Assembly: GCA_016203455.1 (NCBI GenBank)
Contig: JACQMR010000013.1
Location: 1-35,437 of the forward strand
From: Candidatus Wildermuthbacteria bacterium
Lineage (GTDB): Bacteria; Patescibacteriota; Minisyncoccia; Minisyncoccales; UBA10102
Direction: 5' to 3'
DNA length: 35,437 nt
Shown here: positions 7,524 through 16,406 of the stretch, piece after piece
Position numbering within the stretch: the stretch's first letter is position 1
Layout of the letters: every line of letters begins with the position of its first letter
Made by a program: the position numbers and the translations under genes
Notes under the pieces: model-generated
The model's input: only the letters and a program-made list of their open reading frames with translations
Databases searched by the model: none
What the model was told of the DNA's origin: nothing

Positions 7524-7763
7524 ATGGAGATCAGAGGGGTTAGCATTCAAGTCGGGTCTAGAGTCAAGATCAAAAGCCTTTATCATCCGTACCTATGGTT
7601 CTACGGCAAATTCGGAACCGTAGTGAGCTTAAGCAAAGACCAAGTATCTATACGACCCGACGAAGCCCCCGACGAAACTCTTCTACTATTCCAGCACGAA
7701 ATTTCTCCACGCCAGCCCGAGAAAACGCCCGCAATTCCCCCATCAACCCCGGCAATGGCCTAG
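7524..7763 (+). CDS. Small protein with KOW/SH3-like segment, function unknown
   Basis: The 79-aa protein is one of only three apparent plus-strand genes in the window. It has its own signals: a TTGACA-N17-TATACA promoter, a Shine-Dalgarno GGAGGA five bases before the ATG, and a strong terminator. Residues about 9-46 (GSRVKIKSLYHPYLWFYGKFGTVVSL in part) have the basic-hydrophobic pattern with a central G-x-V of small KOW or SH3-like barrels, which often bind RNA or ribosomes. The C-terminus is Pro-rich and probably disordered. I do not recognise a family. DnaA boxes lie in its promoter region, so replication-linked expression is conceivable. Confidence 0.75.
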   Translation: MEIRGVSIQVGSRVKIKSLYHPYLWFYGKFGTVVSLSKDQVSIRPDEAPDETLLLFQHEISPRQPEKTPAIPPSTPAMA

Positions 7764-7780
7764 CCGCCAACCAAACCAAA

Positions 7781-7853
7781 ACCTCGGCGTTCTCGCTTTT
7801 CACCTGGCCTGCCTGGCCAAAGAAAAGCAGAACTCCGAGGTCTTTTCTTTTTT
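7781..7853 (+). terminator. Rho-independent terminator of the 79-aa gene
   Basis: ACCTCGGCGTTCTCGCTTTTC pairs with GAAAAGCAGAACTCCGAGGT, with only small bulges, and is followed by TCTTTTCTTTTTT. It begins 18 nt after the stop codon. Confidence 0.9.
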
Positions 7854-7952
7854 GCCCCTTACCTCCCGCATAGTAAACAAACTATGCGTACGCATCATTT
7901 GTTCACCTTTGATCGCTCCCCAACTTGGTTCCAAGTCAATCCTTAACCCTCA

Positions 7953-7998
7953 ATCCTTAACCCCGTTAAGTTATCCACACCTTAACGGGGTTAAGGAT
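7953..7998. repeat. Hairpin with DnaA-box loop (element 2)
   Basis: A perfect 18-bp stem (ATCCTTAACCCCGTTAAG and its complement) closes the 10-nt loop TTATCCACAC (7971-7980). The same element occurs in the opposite orientation at 13505-13554. Confidence 0.95.
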
Positions 7999-8013
7999 GA
8001 ACTAAAGAGGTCC

Positions 8014-8063
8014 TTAAACTTGGTCGGGCCAAGTTATTCACACCTTGGCCCGACCAAGTTTAA
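8014..8063. repeat. Hairpin with DnaA-box loop (element 3)
   Basis: A perfect 20-bp stem (TTAAACTTGGTCGGGCCAAG and its complement) closes the 10-nt loop TTATTCACAC (8034-8043). The stem sequence differs from element 2 but loop size and content are kept. It lies about 20 nt downstream of the lamin-tail gene's stop, but no T-run follows on that strand. Confidence 0.95.
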
Positions 8064-8081
8064 AGGGCGGTTAAGGATAAA

Positions 8082-11075
8082 CTAAAAGGAACAAATCTTG
8101 GAACCGGAGAAGAAAGTGGAGGCGTTGCCGGATAAAAATAGATCTGTCAAAACCGGACACGCGCCAAGCGCTATGCGAAACGCGTACGGATTATCTACTA
8201 AAGAAACAAAAGATCCGGTTATAGCCCCGTTATACGAACGGATTGCCGCAGACCCGCTATTTTGAATGGTAACATTCTTCAAATCCACGCTTCCTTTGTC
8301 CGCGAATAACGCTCCGCCGCCAAGCTCGCTTCCTCCTCTGCGCAAAACCGCGTGCTCCAACACGGAACCGGAGCTGGTGGAAGTAAACCACATTCGCTTC
8401 CACCAGCCGTTTTCCGCGTACGGCCCAAACTCCACCGGGCGTTCCTGCGTTCCTTGCGCCAAAAGTTTGCCGTCAATGGTTAACTGCGGCCCGCTCTGCG
8501 GCGAAGTGATAAACTTTATGTCCACGCCCTCTTTAAGAGTGAGCGTCGCGCCCGCGTGTATGGTAAACGAGTTCAAAAGATACGGTATGGCGTCTGCTTC
8601 CAGCGTCATATCTCCCGCGATTCCGCCTTCCACATAAATACCGTTATACGCATTGTCTTGGGCAGTATTGCCGGAAAGCGACGCATTGCCGCCGTTAAGT
8701 TTTACGGGATATGTGTTGTTCAAAAATATATTGTTTTGAATAACCGGGCTCGGCAAAGATCCCCCAACGGAAATACCCGTATAACTACCAGAAATAGTGG
8801 AATTTTTAATTACGGGGCTCCCGCCTTTTACATATATGGCAGAAGAACCGTTATTCCAGGTTGCCCCGGATATGGAAACAGCATCCACCACCGAGTTTGA
8901 ATTGCTAAGATACAGCTTTTGATGCTCGTTTCCCTTTTCTATAATCACGCGAGAAAAATTCACGGAGGACTGATCAGCAAATATCGCGTAATGAAACGGC
9001 GCGTTGCAATACCCCGAAATAATGCTTGAAGCGTCTTTCACGCGAACAAAAGACAGTTCAGAATCAACGCTTGAAGGAGCAAACTTAAGCCCGCACCATC
9101 CCACATGATCGCCTTTCGTAAACACAATCTCATTGTCCCGATCTCCAATCGCCCGGAGAGTCCCTTGCACATCCAAAGCATTATTCATGCGCACGGTAAC
9201 TCCCGGCTCCACCGTCAGCGTTTTCCCTTGCGGAACAGTACCCGCCGACCCCGGAATATAATATGGCTGGCCAAGTTTTGTGAGCGTCATGGCGTCAAAC
9301 TCATTCCACCTCAAAGAGTCAACCCGCGTATCGCGCGACGCAACGCTGTTTTGCGCCCTTGGCGTTCCGTTAATCGTTTTACCACTCGCGTCTTTCCCGT
9401 TGTATTTCAAAAGATTATTACTCGCCCAATTTGCGGGGTCTGACCCCGCTTTTGCCGAACTTATCCGTTCCATTGTTTGTTTCGCGGAATTACTGCCCGC
9501 GAACCAGTTCACAGTTGAATCTACAATATCAACAAGAACGCCATCTGCATTATACAGCCGCAATTCTTCCCCATCGTTTCCCAAAGCTCCGGTATAGATA
9601 TGGTCAGTCGCGATTGTGAAAACCGCGGTATCGTCTGTTCGTTCCAAAAAGAAATAGCCGCCAGCGAGAATGCTTTTCCCCTGCGGGAAAATAATGTCCG
9701 GCGTACCGTTGCCCGCAACCAAACGCCAGCCGGAAATATCCACCGCTTCGGTTCCTGGGTTATGCAACTCCAGCCATTCATCGCTGGCGGAAGCACCGGT
9801 ACCCATCCACGCGATCTCGTTTATCACAACGGATTTTAACAGTTTCACGCTTGTTTGAACTTCGGCAACCCCGCTCTGATTCCCCGCGCCATCCTCGGCC
9901 CCGGCAAAAAATGAATACGCCTCCTCGTCCCGGCCCCATAACGAAATATACCTGGATTCTTCCGAAAAATTTAAAACGCCTTCTTCTCCGGAAATCCATT
10001 CTTCCCACGCGCCCGGCTCCTTCTCGTAATAAAGCGCGCCGGTGTTCTCGCCAGCAACATACGACACAAAAACCGCGGAAACGCCGCTTACCGGAGCATC
10101 GTCCGCTTCTTTATCTTCCGCAACCCACGACAAAACAAAGAAAACGCTGTTTTGCGTTTCCAAAAGTTCCCCAAAAACTACGGTCGGGGAGCTGGTATCT
10201 TGCGGAACCTCCGCGATTTCCACTATCTCCGTGGCATTATCCTCATTTTCTTCTTCAATGTCCTCGTCATTCTCCAAATCTTCCGCAAGAATGTCGTCTT
10301 CTTCGTCATTCACATCCTCGGCAGTCGGCCCTTCTTCAACAATTTCTGCCTCGTCTTCTATTATAATTTCATCAACAATTTCTTCGTCATCTTCAGTATC
10401 GTCTGGTGCCACGGAACTTACGATATCCTCTTGAGGAACTTCGTTGTTATCCTCAATCAAAACCGCTTGTTCCGCGCTATTTTCCGCCCCCGGAGTCCCG
10501 ACTCCATTCTCTCCATCTCCATAATAGGTATGCCACAATAAATCCTGCCCCCGCTCTAACGAATCTTTTGTTTCGTTATTTCCTCCGGGCCAATCCGGTT
10601 CCGCTATAACTTCATCTATCAGCTCGCATGCGTTGTTAAAAAGCCGCAACGATTCTTCCGTATTATTAAGGCCGCCCGTATAAATCTTGCTGGCTGAAAT
10701 ATCAGCAACGGAAGAATCGTCGGTGCGTTCCAGCAGATAAAACCCGTTTGCAAGAATACTGTCTGACTGTTCAAAAACAACCGCGATCTGCTCATCTTTA
10801 TCCAGCAACTGCCAACCAGATAAAACAACCGGTTCGTTGGTAAGATTTTTTAGTTCTATCCATTCATCGTTCGCCGATACCAAGGTACCCATCCACGCGA
10901 CTTCGTTAATAATAACCGGCGAGCGCGCGGGACCAGCAAGATTGTTTTGAGAACAAATTTGAACTTCCGTTTCTACCTCCAATACAGGGTCAACTGCGGG
11001 GGGGGGGGGGGGGCGAATGCGGTAATAACGCGGACGGACCGCCACCTCCAGAAATACCGGCGAGCGCGCCCACAT
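8082..11075 (-). CDS. Lamin-tail-domain / beta-helix surface protein, distal part (out of frame with its 5' part)
   Basis: The authentic sequence starts at the poly-Pro run at the C tract (PPPPPAVDPVLEVETE); the first about 21 residues of the listed ORF are probably spurious. Two lamin-tail domains are visible, at about residues 52-170 (INEVAWMGTLVSANDEWIEL) and 420-535 (INEIAWMGTGASASDEWLEL). Between them lie a strongly acidic linker (DDTEDDEEIVDEIIIEDEAE) and an Ig-like segment (SPTVVFGEL to EDGAGNQSG). The C-terminal 400 residues show parallel beta-helix repeats (GGSPVIKNSTISGSYTGISV). Such proteins are extracellular; binding of nucleic acid or glycan by lamin-tail domains is only a family-level suggestion. 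With one C fewer (or two more) at 10998-11013 it fuses to the upstream ORF into a protein of about 1584 residues. Confidence 0.85.
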   Translation of the reverse strand: MWARSPVFLEVAVRPRYYRIRPPPPPAVDPVLEVETEVQICSQNNLAGPARSPVIINEVAWMGTLVSANDEWIELKNLTNEPVVLSGWQLLDKDEQIAVVFEQSDSILANGFYLLERTDDSSVADISASKIYTGGLNNTEESLRLFNNACELIDEVIAEPDWPGGNNETKDSLERGQDLLWHTYYGDGENGVGTPGAENSAEQAVLIEDNNEVPQEDIVSSVAPDDTEDDEEIVDEIIIEDEAEIVEEGPTAEDVNDEEDDILAEDLENDEDIEEENEDNATEIVEIAEVPQDTSSPTVVFGELLETQNSVFFVLSWVAEDKEADDAPVSGVSAVFVSYVAGENTGALYYEKEPGAWEEWISGEEGVLNFSEESRYISLWGRDEEAYSFFAGAEDGAGNQSGVAEVQTSVKLLKSVVINEIAWMGTGASASDEWLELHNPGTEAVDISGWRLVAGNGTPDIIFPQGKSILAGGYFFLERTDDTAVFTIATDHIYTGALGNDGEELRLYNADGVLVDIVDSTVNWFAGSNSAKQTMERISSAKAGSDPANWASNNLLKYNGKDASGKTINGTPRAQNSVASRDTRVDSLRWNEFDAMTLTKLGQPYYIPGSAGTVPQGKTLTVEPGVTVRMNNALDVQGTLRAIGDRDNEIVFTKGDHVGWCGLKFAPSSVDSELSFVRVKDASSIISGYCNAPFHYAIFADQSSVNFSRVIIEKGNEHQKLYLSNSNSVVDAVSISGATWNNGSSAIYVKGGSPVIKNSTISGSYTGISVGGSLPSPVIQNNIFLNNTYPVKLNGGNASLSGNTAQDNAYNGIYVEGGIAGDMTLEADAIPYLLNSFTIHAGATLTLKEGVDIKFITSPQSGPQLTIDGKLLAQGTQERPVEFGPYAENGWWKRMWFTSTSSGSVLEHAVLRRGGSELGGGALFADKGSVDLKNVTIQNSGSAAIRSYNGAITGSFVSLVDNPYAFRIALGACPVLTDLFLSGNASTFFSGSKICSF

Positions 11076-12837
11076 CTACCGCGGGATTGTAATCCACAAG
11101 CATATCCCTGCCGTTTGTTTGGCGAGGCGATCCAAAACTTTGCCCGTCATAGGTATACCACCCCAAACTCCTGCCGTCCCGCTCCATGGATTTTTTGATC
11201 ACGCTGTCTCCGGCGGGCCAATCGGTCATGGCAAAAACCTTATCTCTCAAAACGCAATCCGCATCAAAAAGATACATCGCTTCGTCTGTGTTGCTCAAAG
11301 CGCCGGTATAAATATAATCCGCAAAAACATTTGGAACAGAATCATCGTCTGTTCTTTCCAAAAGAAAAAATCCTTTTGGCAAAATACCATGCGCGCCTTC
11401 AAAGACAATGCTAATCTGCCCGTCTTTATCTAAAATCTGCCACCCTTTGAGATTAACATGGTCTCCCGCCGTATTTCGCAATTCCATCCATTCGTCATTC
11501 GCGGATACCGGAGTTCCCATCCACGAAATCTCGTTAAAGATTACGCTCCCAATAAAAGGGTTAGCGGCAGGGTCAATCTTGCAAAATCCGGATTCTTTCA
11601 CCGCCTCTTTGGGTGTTTCTTCTATTTTTATTTCTTTTGGCTCGAGTGGCACGACCTTATTTTCCTGCGTTATCGGAATTACCTCAATTGGAACAACCTG
11701 AACTTGAGGCAAAGCAACAACGGGCAAAGGCGCGATAACCACCTTACCCTGATTAATCTGCGATAAGTTAGATTTTACAACAGAACCTGACTCTTCTTGC
11801 GCAACTTCTGCAATTTTAGCTTCATCCTCAACGGGGTTAAGGATTTTATCTTCTGCCGTATCTAAAACCTTTTCTGAAATGCCCGCCCCAATACCCGGAA
11901 TAAACTGAACCAAAACGGAAGAAAGATTCTCCACCGCGTTCTTCACAAACTCCACCCCCTTTGCCAACCTGTCAAATGTCTCAAAACCAAGCCCCCCGAT
12001 TGATTCTAAAACCTCTTGTATCGTTGTAAGTTTATTCAAAAAATTGATCTTCTGCTCCTCTAAAGGATAAATAAGTTTGGGAGAAAGCTCCAAGACGGGG
12101 ACTTTGGCCGGGAAACCCACAGAAATATATAGATCTTTAGATAGAAAACTCCATACTGAACCATCCTTCACAACTCTTCCTTCCACTCGCAATACAAAAG
12201 GATCTATTGTTTTTTTGCCCTTGGCAAGCCAATCTCCTTTCTCCCATGGTAATTTTCCAGTAGAGGACTCAAGCGGGGGACTAATAGAATCTGCCGAATA
12301 AAACTCAAGAGTAAGATTTGTCCCCCTTACAACATTTGCGTTATATAAAACCAAATACTGAAATCTTGCAGTCGATTCTTCGCCAAAATGCGAAGTATAT
12401 TTTGTAGAAAACTCTCCGGTTGCAGAGTAAATCTTATTAGCTACGAGCCAATCCGTACCAGCTTTAACCGCCTCATCGACCGCATATTGCTCTATTTTTC
12501 CTATTATCTCTCCAAGAGTTATCGTAGCAATCTCTTGGAATGATTTTGCACCTGCCAAAACGAATTTTACTGTTTCGGTAGATATGAAACCAGGAAGAAA
12601 TTGAACATAACTTTTTATAATTTCATTACGAATCATGAAAATAGCGAGCTGCTGTTCCGGCAAAAATTCAACAAATTGTAAAGTTCCTATCTTTGTTAAC
12701 TCTCCAGAGAGTACCGACAAAAGTTGCATAGTTTCAAGCCGAGACAATACAAACTCTCTCTCAGCTTTAGCAGGATCTGGAAAGACTAATATTCCAAGAA
12801 AAATTAATAGTGTGCCTAAAAACTTAAATCTAGACAT
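10990..12837 (-). CDS. Lamin-tail-domain surface protein, proximal part (ends at a C16 tract)
   Basis: The 615-aa ORF begins with a signal peptide (MSRFKFLGTLLIFLGILVFPDPAKA). A helical and mixed region of unknown fold runs to about residue 330, followed by a Val/Pro/Glu-rich linker at about 360-420. A lamin-tail domain spans about residues 430-555 (FNEISWMGTPVSANDEWMEL). It then reaches a run of 16 C that encodes PPPPP and stops three codons later (R S stop). The next frame carries the matching continuation with two more lamin-tail domains, so this is one gene split by the tract. It starts 2 nt after the stop of the upstream membrane-protein gene (TAAGGATG), so the two are translationally linked. 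A fragment of the hairpin repeat lies inside at 11830-11844, encoding part of ILNPVED. Confidence 0.88.
   Translation of the reverse strand: MSRFKFLGTLLIFLGILVFPDPAKAEREFVLSRLETMQLLSVLSGELTKIGTLQFVEFLPEQQLAIFMIRNEIIKSYVQFLPGFISTETVKFVLAGAKSFQEIATITLGEIIGKIEQYAVDEAVKAGTDWLVANKIYSATGEFSTKYTSHFGEESTARFQYLVLYNANVVRGTNLTLEFYSADSISPPLESSTGKLPWEKGDWLAKGKKTIDPFVLRVEGRVVKDGSVWSFLSKDLYISVGFPAKVPVLELSPKLIYPLEEQKINFLNKLTTIQEVLESIGGLGFETFDRLAKGVEFVKNAVENLSSVLVQFIPGIGAGISEKVLDTAEDKILNPVEDEAKIAEVAQEESGSVVKSNLSQINQGKVVIAPLPVVALPQVQVVPIEVIPITQENKVVPLEPKEIKIEETPKEAVKESGFCKIDPAANPFIGSVIFNEISWMGTPVSANDEWMELRNTAGDHVNLKGWQILDKDGQISIVFEGAHGILPKGFFLLERTDDDSVPNVFADYIYTGALSNTDEAMYLFDADCVLRDKVFAMTDWPAGDSVIKKSMERDGRSLGWYTYDGQSFGSPRQTNGRDMLVDYNPAVDVGALAGISGGGGPSALLPHSPPPPPRS
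10998..11013. repeat. 16-base homopolymer (poly-C on the coding strand)
   Basis: Sixteen G on the plus strand interrupt the lamin-tail gene. With 16 the upstream frame ends PPPPP-R-S-stop; with 15 or 18 the frame passes into AVDPVLEVE and reads on for about 970 residues. Slippage during replication, or an assembly error in the tract, both explain the split. Confidence 0.95.
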
Positions 12838-12839
12838 CC

Positions 12840-13508
12840 TTAACGAAAAAAGAATGTAGAGAGAATATCATCCAAGCTGTCTGTGCATTTCTTAGACTCC
12901 GAGTATCTATTCATAAGACCCACCATCAAGACTCCACTCTCTTCAAAAAGAAGTTCTAGCGAAATCTGATCAAGATAAACCCCAACAAGAGAGTTCTGCG
13001 AAACATCTTTAAATCCTCTGTGATTACCCAGAACAACAGGCATCCTTGAGGAATCGATATCTCTTTGCTGATCAAAATTGGCTAAATCCACCCCAATCAA
13101 CTCCGCTCGACTTTTATCCCATAACATCTCGACACTCAATGTACACCCATTCTCAACAAAGATTCCGCTACGAATAGACGCACCAGGACTCGTGGCAACA
13201 AAAGCATAGTCCTCGCCCAAACCTCTGCCCTCCTCCACCTTCCACCCCTCCGGAACCGCAAAGGAAAACCCCGCTTTTGAATTGGAAACGAGCATTCCCT
13301 GCGGAGTTTCTTCTATCTTGTAATCGCCGGCTTGGCTCCAAACGGTGGGCATTACAACATATTCTTCTTTATTTTCCGGCATATCCGCGGCTTGGCGTCT
13401 TTTGTATTCCTGAATTGTCGCAAAAACAAAAACGCCTATCACAACAACCATGATGCCAACTCCAGCTCCTATAAAGAATTTCTTCATGTTTCTTTGTCCT
13501 GAACTCAT
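12840..13508 (-). CDS. Membrane-anchored protein of unknown function
   Basis: The 222-aa ORF has one N-terminal membrane helix (FFIGAGVGIMVVVIGVFVFATI) followed by a Lys/Arg-rich stop-transfer and an external domain of about 180 residues. That domain includes AGFSFAVPEGWKVEEG, a phrase common in secreted PsbP-like or lipoprotein-type domains, and two cysteines. I cannot name a family. The listed ATG at 13508 lies in the last bases of a hairpin repeat (TTAAGGATGA). An internal ATG at 13487 (MKKFFIGAG) is the more natural start, with AGGA 10 bases before it. It is the first gene of a two-gene unit with the lamin-tail surface gene. Confidence 0.75.
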   Translation of the reverse strand: MSSGQRNMKKFFIGAGVGIMVVVIGVFVFATIQEYKRRQAADMPENKEEYVVMPTVWSQAGDYKIEETPQGMLVSNSKAGFSFAVPEGWKVEEGRGLGEDYAFVATSPGASIRSGIFVENGCTLSVEMLWDKSRAELIGVDLANFDQQRDIDSSRMPVVLGNHRGFKDVSQNSLVGVYLDQISLELLFEESGVLMVGLMNRYSESKKCTDSLDDILSTFFFR

Positions 13509-13554
13509 CCTTAACCCCGTTAAGGTGTGGATAACTTAACGGGGTTAAGGATGA
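13505..13554. repeat. Hairpin with DnaA-box loop (element 4, inverted copy of element 2)
   Basis: A perfect 20-bp stem closes the loop GTGTGGATAA (13525-13534), the complement of TTATCCACAC. It sits in the 5' region of the membrane-protein gene and overlaps its annotated ATG. Confidence 0.95.
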
Positions 13555-13604
13555 CAATACTTTTATCCTACAAGCAACCCAATATGGCACGCAATACCCA
13601 ACTC

Positions 13605-13631
13605 TGTGGATAACTTAGTTTAACTAAGTTA
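13605..13631. repeat. Half element: DnaA box next to a short palindrome
   Basis: TGTGGATAA (13605-13613, DnaA box on the minus strand) adjoins the palindrome TAACTTAGTT-T-AACTAAGTTA (13611-13631). It resembles one arm plus loop of the other elements, with the second arm missing. Confidence 0.8.
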
Positions 13632-13665
13632 GCCACGGCATAGGAGGGACTGTCACTACTATGCT

Positions 13666-16371
13666 TTACTTGGAGGATTTTGCCGCGGGATGCTTTTCAA
13701 TGGAGACGGGGCGAGAGTATGATTCCAAAACCACGATTTCTCCGTTTTGAGCATCTACTCTCACCCGTTCTTTGGCGGCTAACTTGCCTGCCACAATCCG
13801 TAAAGACAGCGGGTCTAGCACCTGGCGCTGAATAACCCTGCGCAAAGGCCTGGCTCCAAGATTTGGATCAAAGCCCTTTTCAGCCAGCAGTTCTTTCGCC
13901 TTTTCCGTAATTTCAAGAGTAATGCCGCGCGCCAAAAGCCGAGACGCAACCTTGGAAAGCTCCAGCTCCACGATTCTTTTGATTTCCTCTTTGGCAAGAT
14001 AGTTAAAGATGACAATCTCGTCTATCCTGTTTAAAAATTCGGGCCGAAACGCCTCGCGCAAAGCAGACATCACTTTGTCCCGCACCATTTCTTTTTTCTC
14101 GTCCGCGTTGCTTCCCAAAAATCCCAACGGAGACATCTCGGCTATAAATTGAGAGCCCACATTAGAAGTCATGATAATGATGGCGTTTTTAAAAGACGCG
14201 ACCCTTCCTTTGGCGTCGGTGAGGCGGCCGTCTTCCAAGATCTGCAACAGAACATTAAATACTTCCGGATGCGCCTTTTCAATTTCGTCAAACAAAATAA
14301 CACAATAGGGCTTTCTGCGGACTTTCTCGGTTAATTGTCCGCCTTCTTCATACCCAACATACCCGGGAGGAGAACCAATCATGCGGGAAGTCGTATGCCT
14401 GTCCATGTACTCTGACATATCCAGGCGAATGAGCGCGCTTTCGTCATTGAACAAAAACTCCGCCAGGGCCTTCGCGGTTTCGGTTTTGCCCACTCCGGTG
14501 GGCCCCAAAAACATGAAAGATCCCAACGGCCTGTTCTCTTCTGATAAACCGGCCCTGTTTCTGCGAATGGCGTTAGATATGGCGCGGAGCCCTTCTTCCT
14601 GCCCCACAACGCGCTTTCTCAACACATCTTCCATTTTCTCCAGTTTCTTTGCCTCTTCTTCCAGCAAGCGCATAACCGGAATGCCGGTCCAGCGGGAAAC
14701 CACCCGTGCCACATCTTCTTCCAGCACCTCTTCTTTCAGCAAGGGGTTTGACTTCTGGAATCTTGCCAGTTTTTTCTCATGAGACCGCAAATCCTTGAGC
14801 ATATCGGGAATGGCGCCGTATTTTAACTCGGCAACTTTTTGGAGATTCCCGGCGGCCTGCTCTTTTTCAACCTGGAACTTTAGTTCTTCCAGTTTCTTTC
14901 TTAACTCTTTTATCTGGTCAATAACTTCTTTTTCCGATCTCCATTTTGATTCAACATCTTTTGCTTTTTCTTCCAGATCGGCAAGCTCCCGCGCAATGGC
15001 TTTAATCTTTTTTTCCTCGCCTTTGTCGTTTTTTAAGGCCTCGCGTTCAATCGCCAGCTTTTGAATCCGGCGCTTTAACACATCCAAATCCGCGGGCTCC
15101 GATTCCATATCCAAATGCAAAGCGCTCATGGCTTCATCCATTAAATCCACCGCCTTATCGGGCAAAAACCTGTCTGAAATATATCTGGCCGAAAGATTGG
15201 CGGCGGCAACCAGGGCGGAATCTTTTATTTTCACGCCATGATGCAATTCGTATTTTTCTTTAATGCCCCGCAAAATGGAAACCGTGTCTTCAATGCTGGG
15301 TTCCGCAACCAAAATTGGCTGAAACCTTCTTTCCAAAGCGGGATCTTTTTCAATGTATTTCTGATACTCCCGCAGTGTGGTTGCCCCAATGGCCCTCAAT
15401 TCGCCTCTCGCGAGAGCTGGCTTTAACAAATTGGAAGCATCTATGGCGCCCTCGGCGGCTCCGGCTCCAACAAGCGTGTGCAGTTCGTCTATGAACAAAA
15501 GGTATTTGCCAGCCGACCTCTCTAATTCTTTCAGCAAGGCCTTGATGCGGTCTTCAAACTCCCCGCGAAATTTCGTGCCCGCCACCAAAGCGCCCAAATC
15601 CAAGGCAATGACTTCCTTGTCTTTCAGGGATTCCGGCACATTCCCCATGACGATTTTTTGGGCAAGCCCCTCAACCACGGCGGTTTTCCCCACGCCTGCT
15701 TCCCCTATCAGCACGGGATTGTTTTTGGTTCTGCGAGAAATCACCTGCATCAACCTGCGGATTTCATGCTCTCTGCCTATAACCGGATCCAGTTTCCCCT
15801 GCCTTGCCAGGCGGGTAAGATTTCTCGCGTATTTTTCCAGCACCTGATATTTTGACTCCGGAGACGGATCCGTAATCCGCACGCCCCCGCGAATCTGCGC
15901 CAATACTTTAAGCGCGGTCTCGTAATCCAAACGGCCAAACTCCATGGCGCCCACGCCCCCGGCGGCCTGGCTCAAAAAGCTCGTGCGCATGAGCACATCC
16001 TTTGCCTTGGAATCAGAATCCAGCAGTGCCAAGAACAAATGCTCAACGGAAACATACTCGTCTCCCATCTTTGAGGACTCCTGACGCGCCCTCTCCAAAA
16101 CTTTTGCCAGGTCTTGGGTGAGATAAAACTGGCCCAAGGGGTTGGCGGCGCCAACCACGGGCAATCGTTCCAAAGCGGCTTCCGCTTTTCTTTTTAAGCC
16201 ATCAACATCGGCTCCTATTTTCTGAAGCAACACCAATACCACGCTCTCCTCCTGGGAAAGCAAGGTGAACAAAAGATGCAAAGCGTCAACCTGCTGTTGA
16301 CCCCGCTCTTGAGCCAAATTTTGCGCCTGAAACAACGCCTCTTGCGCTTTATGCGTAAAATTTCCGTTCAT
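13666..16371 (-). CDS. clpB: ClpB-type AAA+ protein disaggregase
   Basis: At 901 residues it has ClpB length and order. The N-terminal Clp repeat domain is at about 1-150 ([16 protein letters not shown]). The first AAA+ module has Walker A GEAGVGKT near residue 220 and Walker [12 protein letters not shown]. The coiled-coil middle domain is at about 405-535, which separates ClpB from ClpA and is long for ClpC. The second AAA+ module has Walker A GPTGVGKT near residue 625, then [14 protein letters not shown], and a C-terminal domain. It threads aggregated proteins through a hexameric ring using ATP, normally with DnaK, which is not in this window. A promoter places the transcript start at or next to the ATG, so a leaderless mRNA is likely. 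htrA lies upstream on the same strand, giving a proteostasis pair. Confidence 0.97.
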   Translation of the reverse strand: MNGNFTHKAQEALFQAQNLAQERGQQQVDALHLLFTLLSQEESVVLVLLQKIGADVDGLKRKAEAALERLPVVGAANPLGQFYLTQDLAKVLERARQESSKMGDEYVSVEHLFLALLDSDSKAKDVLMRTSFLSQAAGGVGAMEFGRLDYETALKVLAQIRGGVRITDPSPESKYQVLEKYARNLTRLARQGKLDPVIGREHEIRRLMQVISRRTKNNPVLIGEAGVGKTAVVEGLAQKIVMGNVPESLKDKEVIALDLGALVAGTKFRGEFEDRIKALLKELERSAGKYLLFIDELHTLVGAGAAEGAIDASNLLKPALARGELRAIGATTLREYQKYIEKDPALERRFQPILVAEPSIEDTVSILRGIKEKYELHHGVKIKDSALVAAANLSARYISDRFLPDKAVDLMDEAMSALHLDMESEPADLDVLKRRIQKLAIEREALKNDKGEEKKIKAIARELADLEEKAKDVESKWRSEKEVIDQIKELRKKLEELKFQVEKEQAAGNLQKVAELKYGAIPDMLKDLRSHEKKLARFQKSNPLLKEEVLEEDVARVVSRWTGIPVMRLLEEEAKKLEKMEDVLRKRVVGQEEGLRAISNAIRRNRAGLSEENRPLGSFMFLGPTGVGKTETAKALAEFLFNDESALIRLDMSEYMDRHTTSRMIGSPPGYVGYEEGGQLTEKVRRKPYCVILFDEIEKAHPEVFNVLLQILEDGRLTDAKGRVASFKNAIIIMTSNVGSQFIAEMSPLGFLGSNADEKKEMVRDKVMSALREAFRPEFLNRIDEIVIFNYLAKEEIKRIVELELSKVASRLLARGITLEITEKAKELLAEKGFDPNLGARPLRRVIQRQVLDPLSLRIVAGKLAAKERVRVDAQNGEIVVLESYSRPVSIEKHPAAKSSK

Positions 16372-16377
16372 AGCTAA

Positions 16378-16406
16378 AATATATCACAAAAACCCAGTTT
16401 TGACAA
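16378..16406 (-). promoter_or_regulatory. clpB promoter, apparently leaderless
   Basis: TTGTCA (16401-16406), a 17-nt spacer and TATATT (16378-16383) lie on the minus strand. Only six bases separate the -10 from the ATG at 16371, so transcription should begin at or next to the start codon. Confidence 0.7.

Larger units (their letters stand above)
7764..8081. other. Gene-free stretch: terminator, two DnaA-box hairpins and short palindromes
   Basis: I see no gene in these 318 bases. They hold the terminator of the 79-aa gene, a short palindrome ACTTGG-TT-CCAAGT (7923-7936), repeated CAATCCTTAACCC words (7939-7960), and the two large hairpins at 7953-7998 and 8014-8063. The ORFs that the track shows here are translations of the palindromes. 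Confidence 0.8.

Noticed and set aside
8014-8063. Hairpin element 3 as the terminator of the lamin-tail gene
   Set aside because: It is well placed but no T-run follows on the minus strand, and identical designs occur in gene leaders, so termination is not its main feature.
7852-8085. 77-aa plus-strand ORF
   Set aside because: It is a translation of the terminator tail and the two hairpins; its peptide LTPLSYPHLNGVKDE recurs at 13.5 kb only because the DNA element is repeated.
8082-11075. ATG at 11075 as the true start of the distal lamin-tail ORF
   Set aside because: The first 21 residues are the wrong-frame reading of the upstream gene; the meaningful sequence begins at the C tract.
13369-13590. 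73-aa minus-strand ORF
   Set aside because: It reads through the hairpin element and out of frame into the membrane-protein gene.
13638-13665. GCATAG/CTATGC inverted repeat after clpB as a terminator
   Set aside because: The stem is only 6 bp with a long loop and no T-run.
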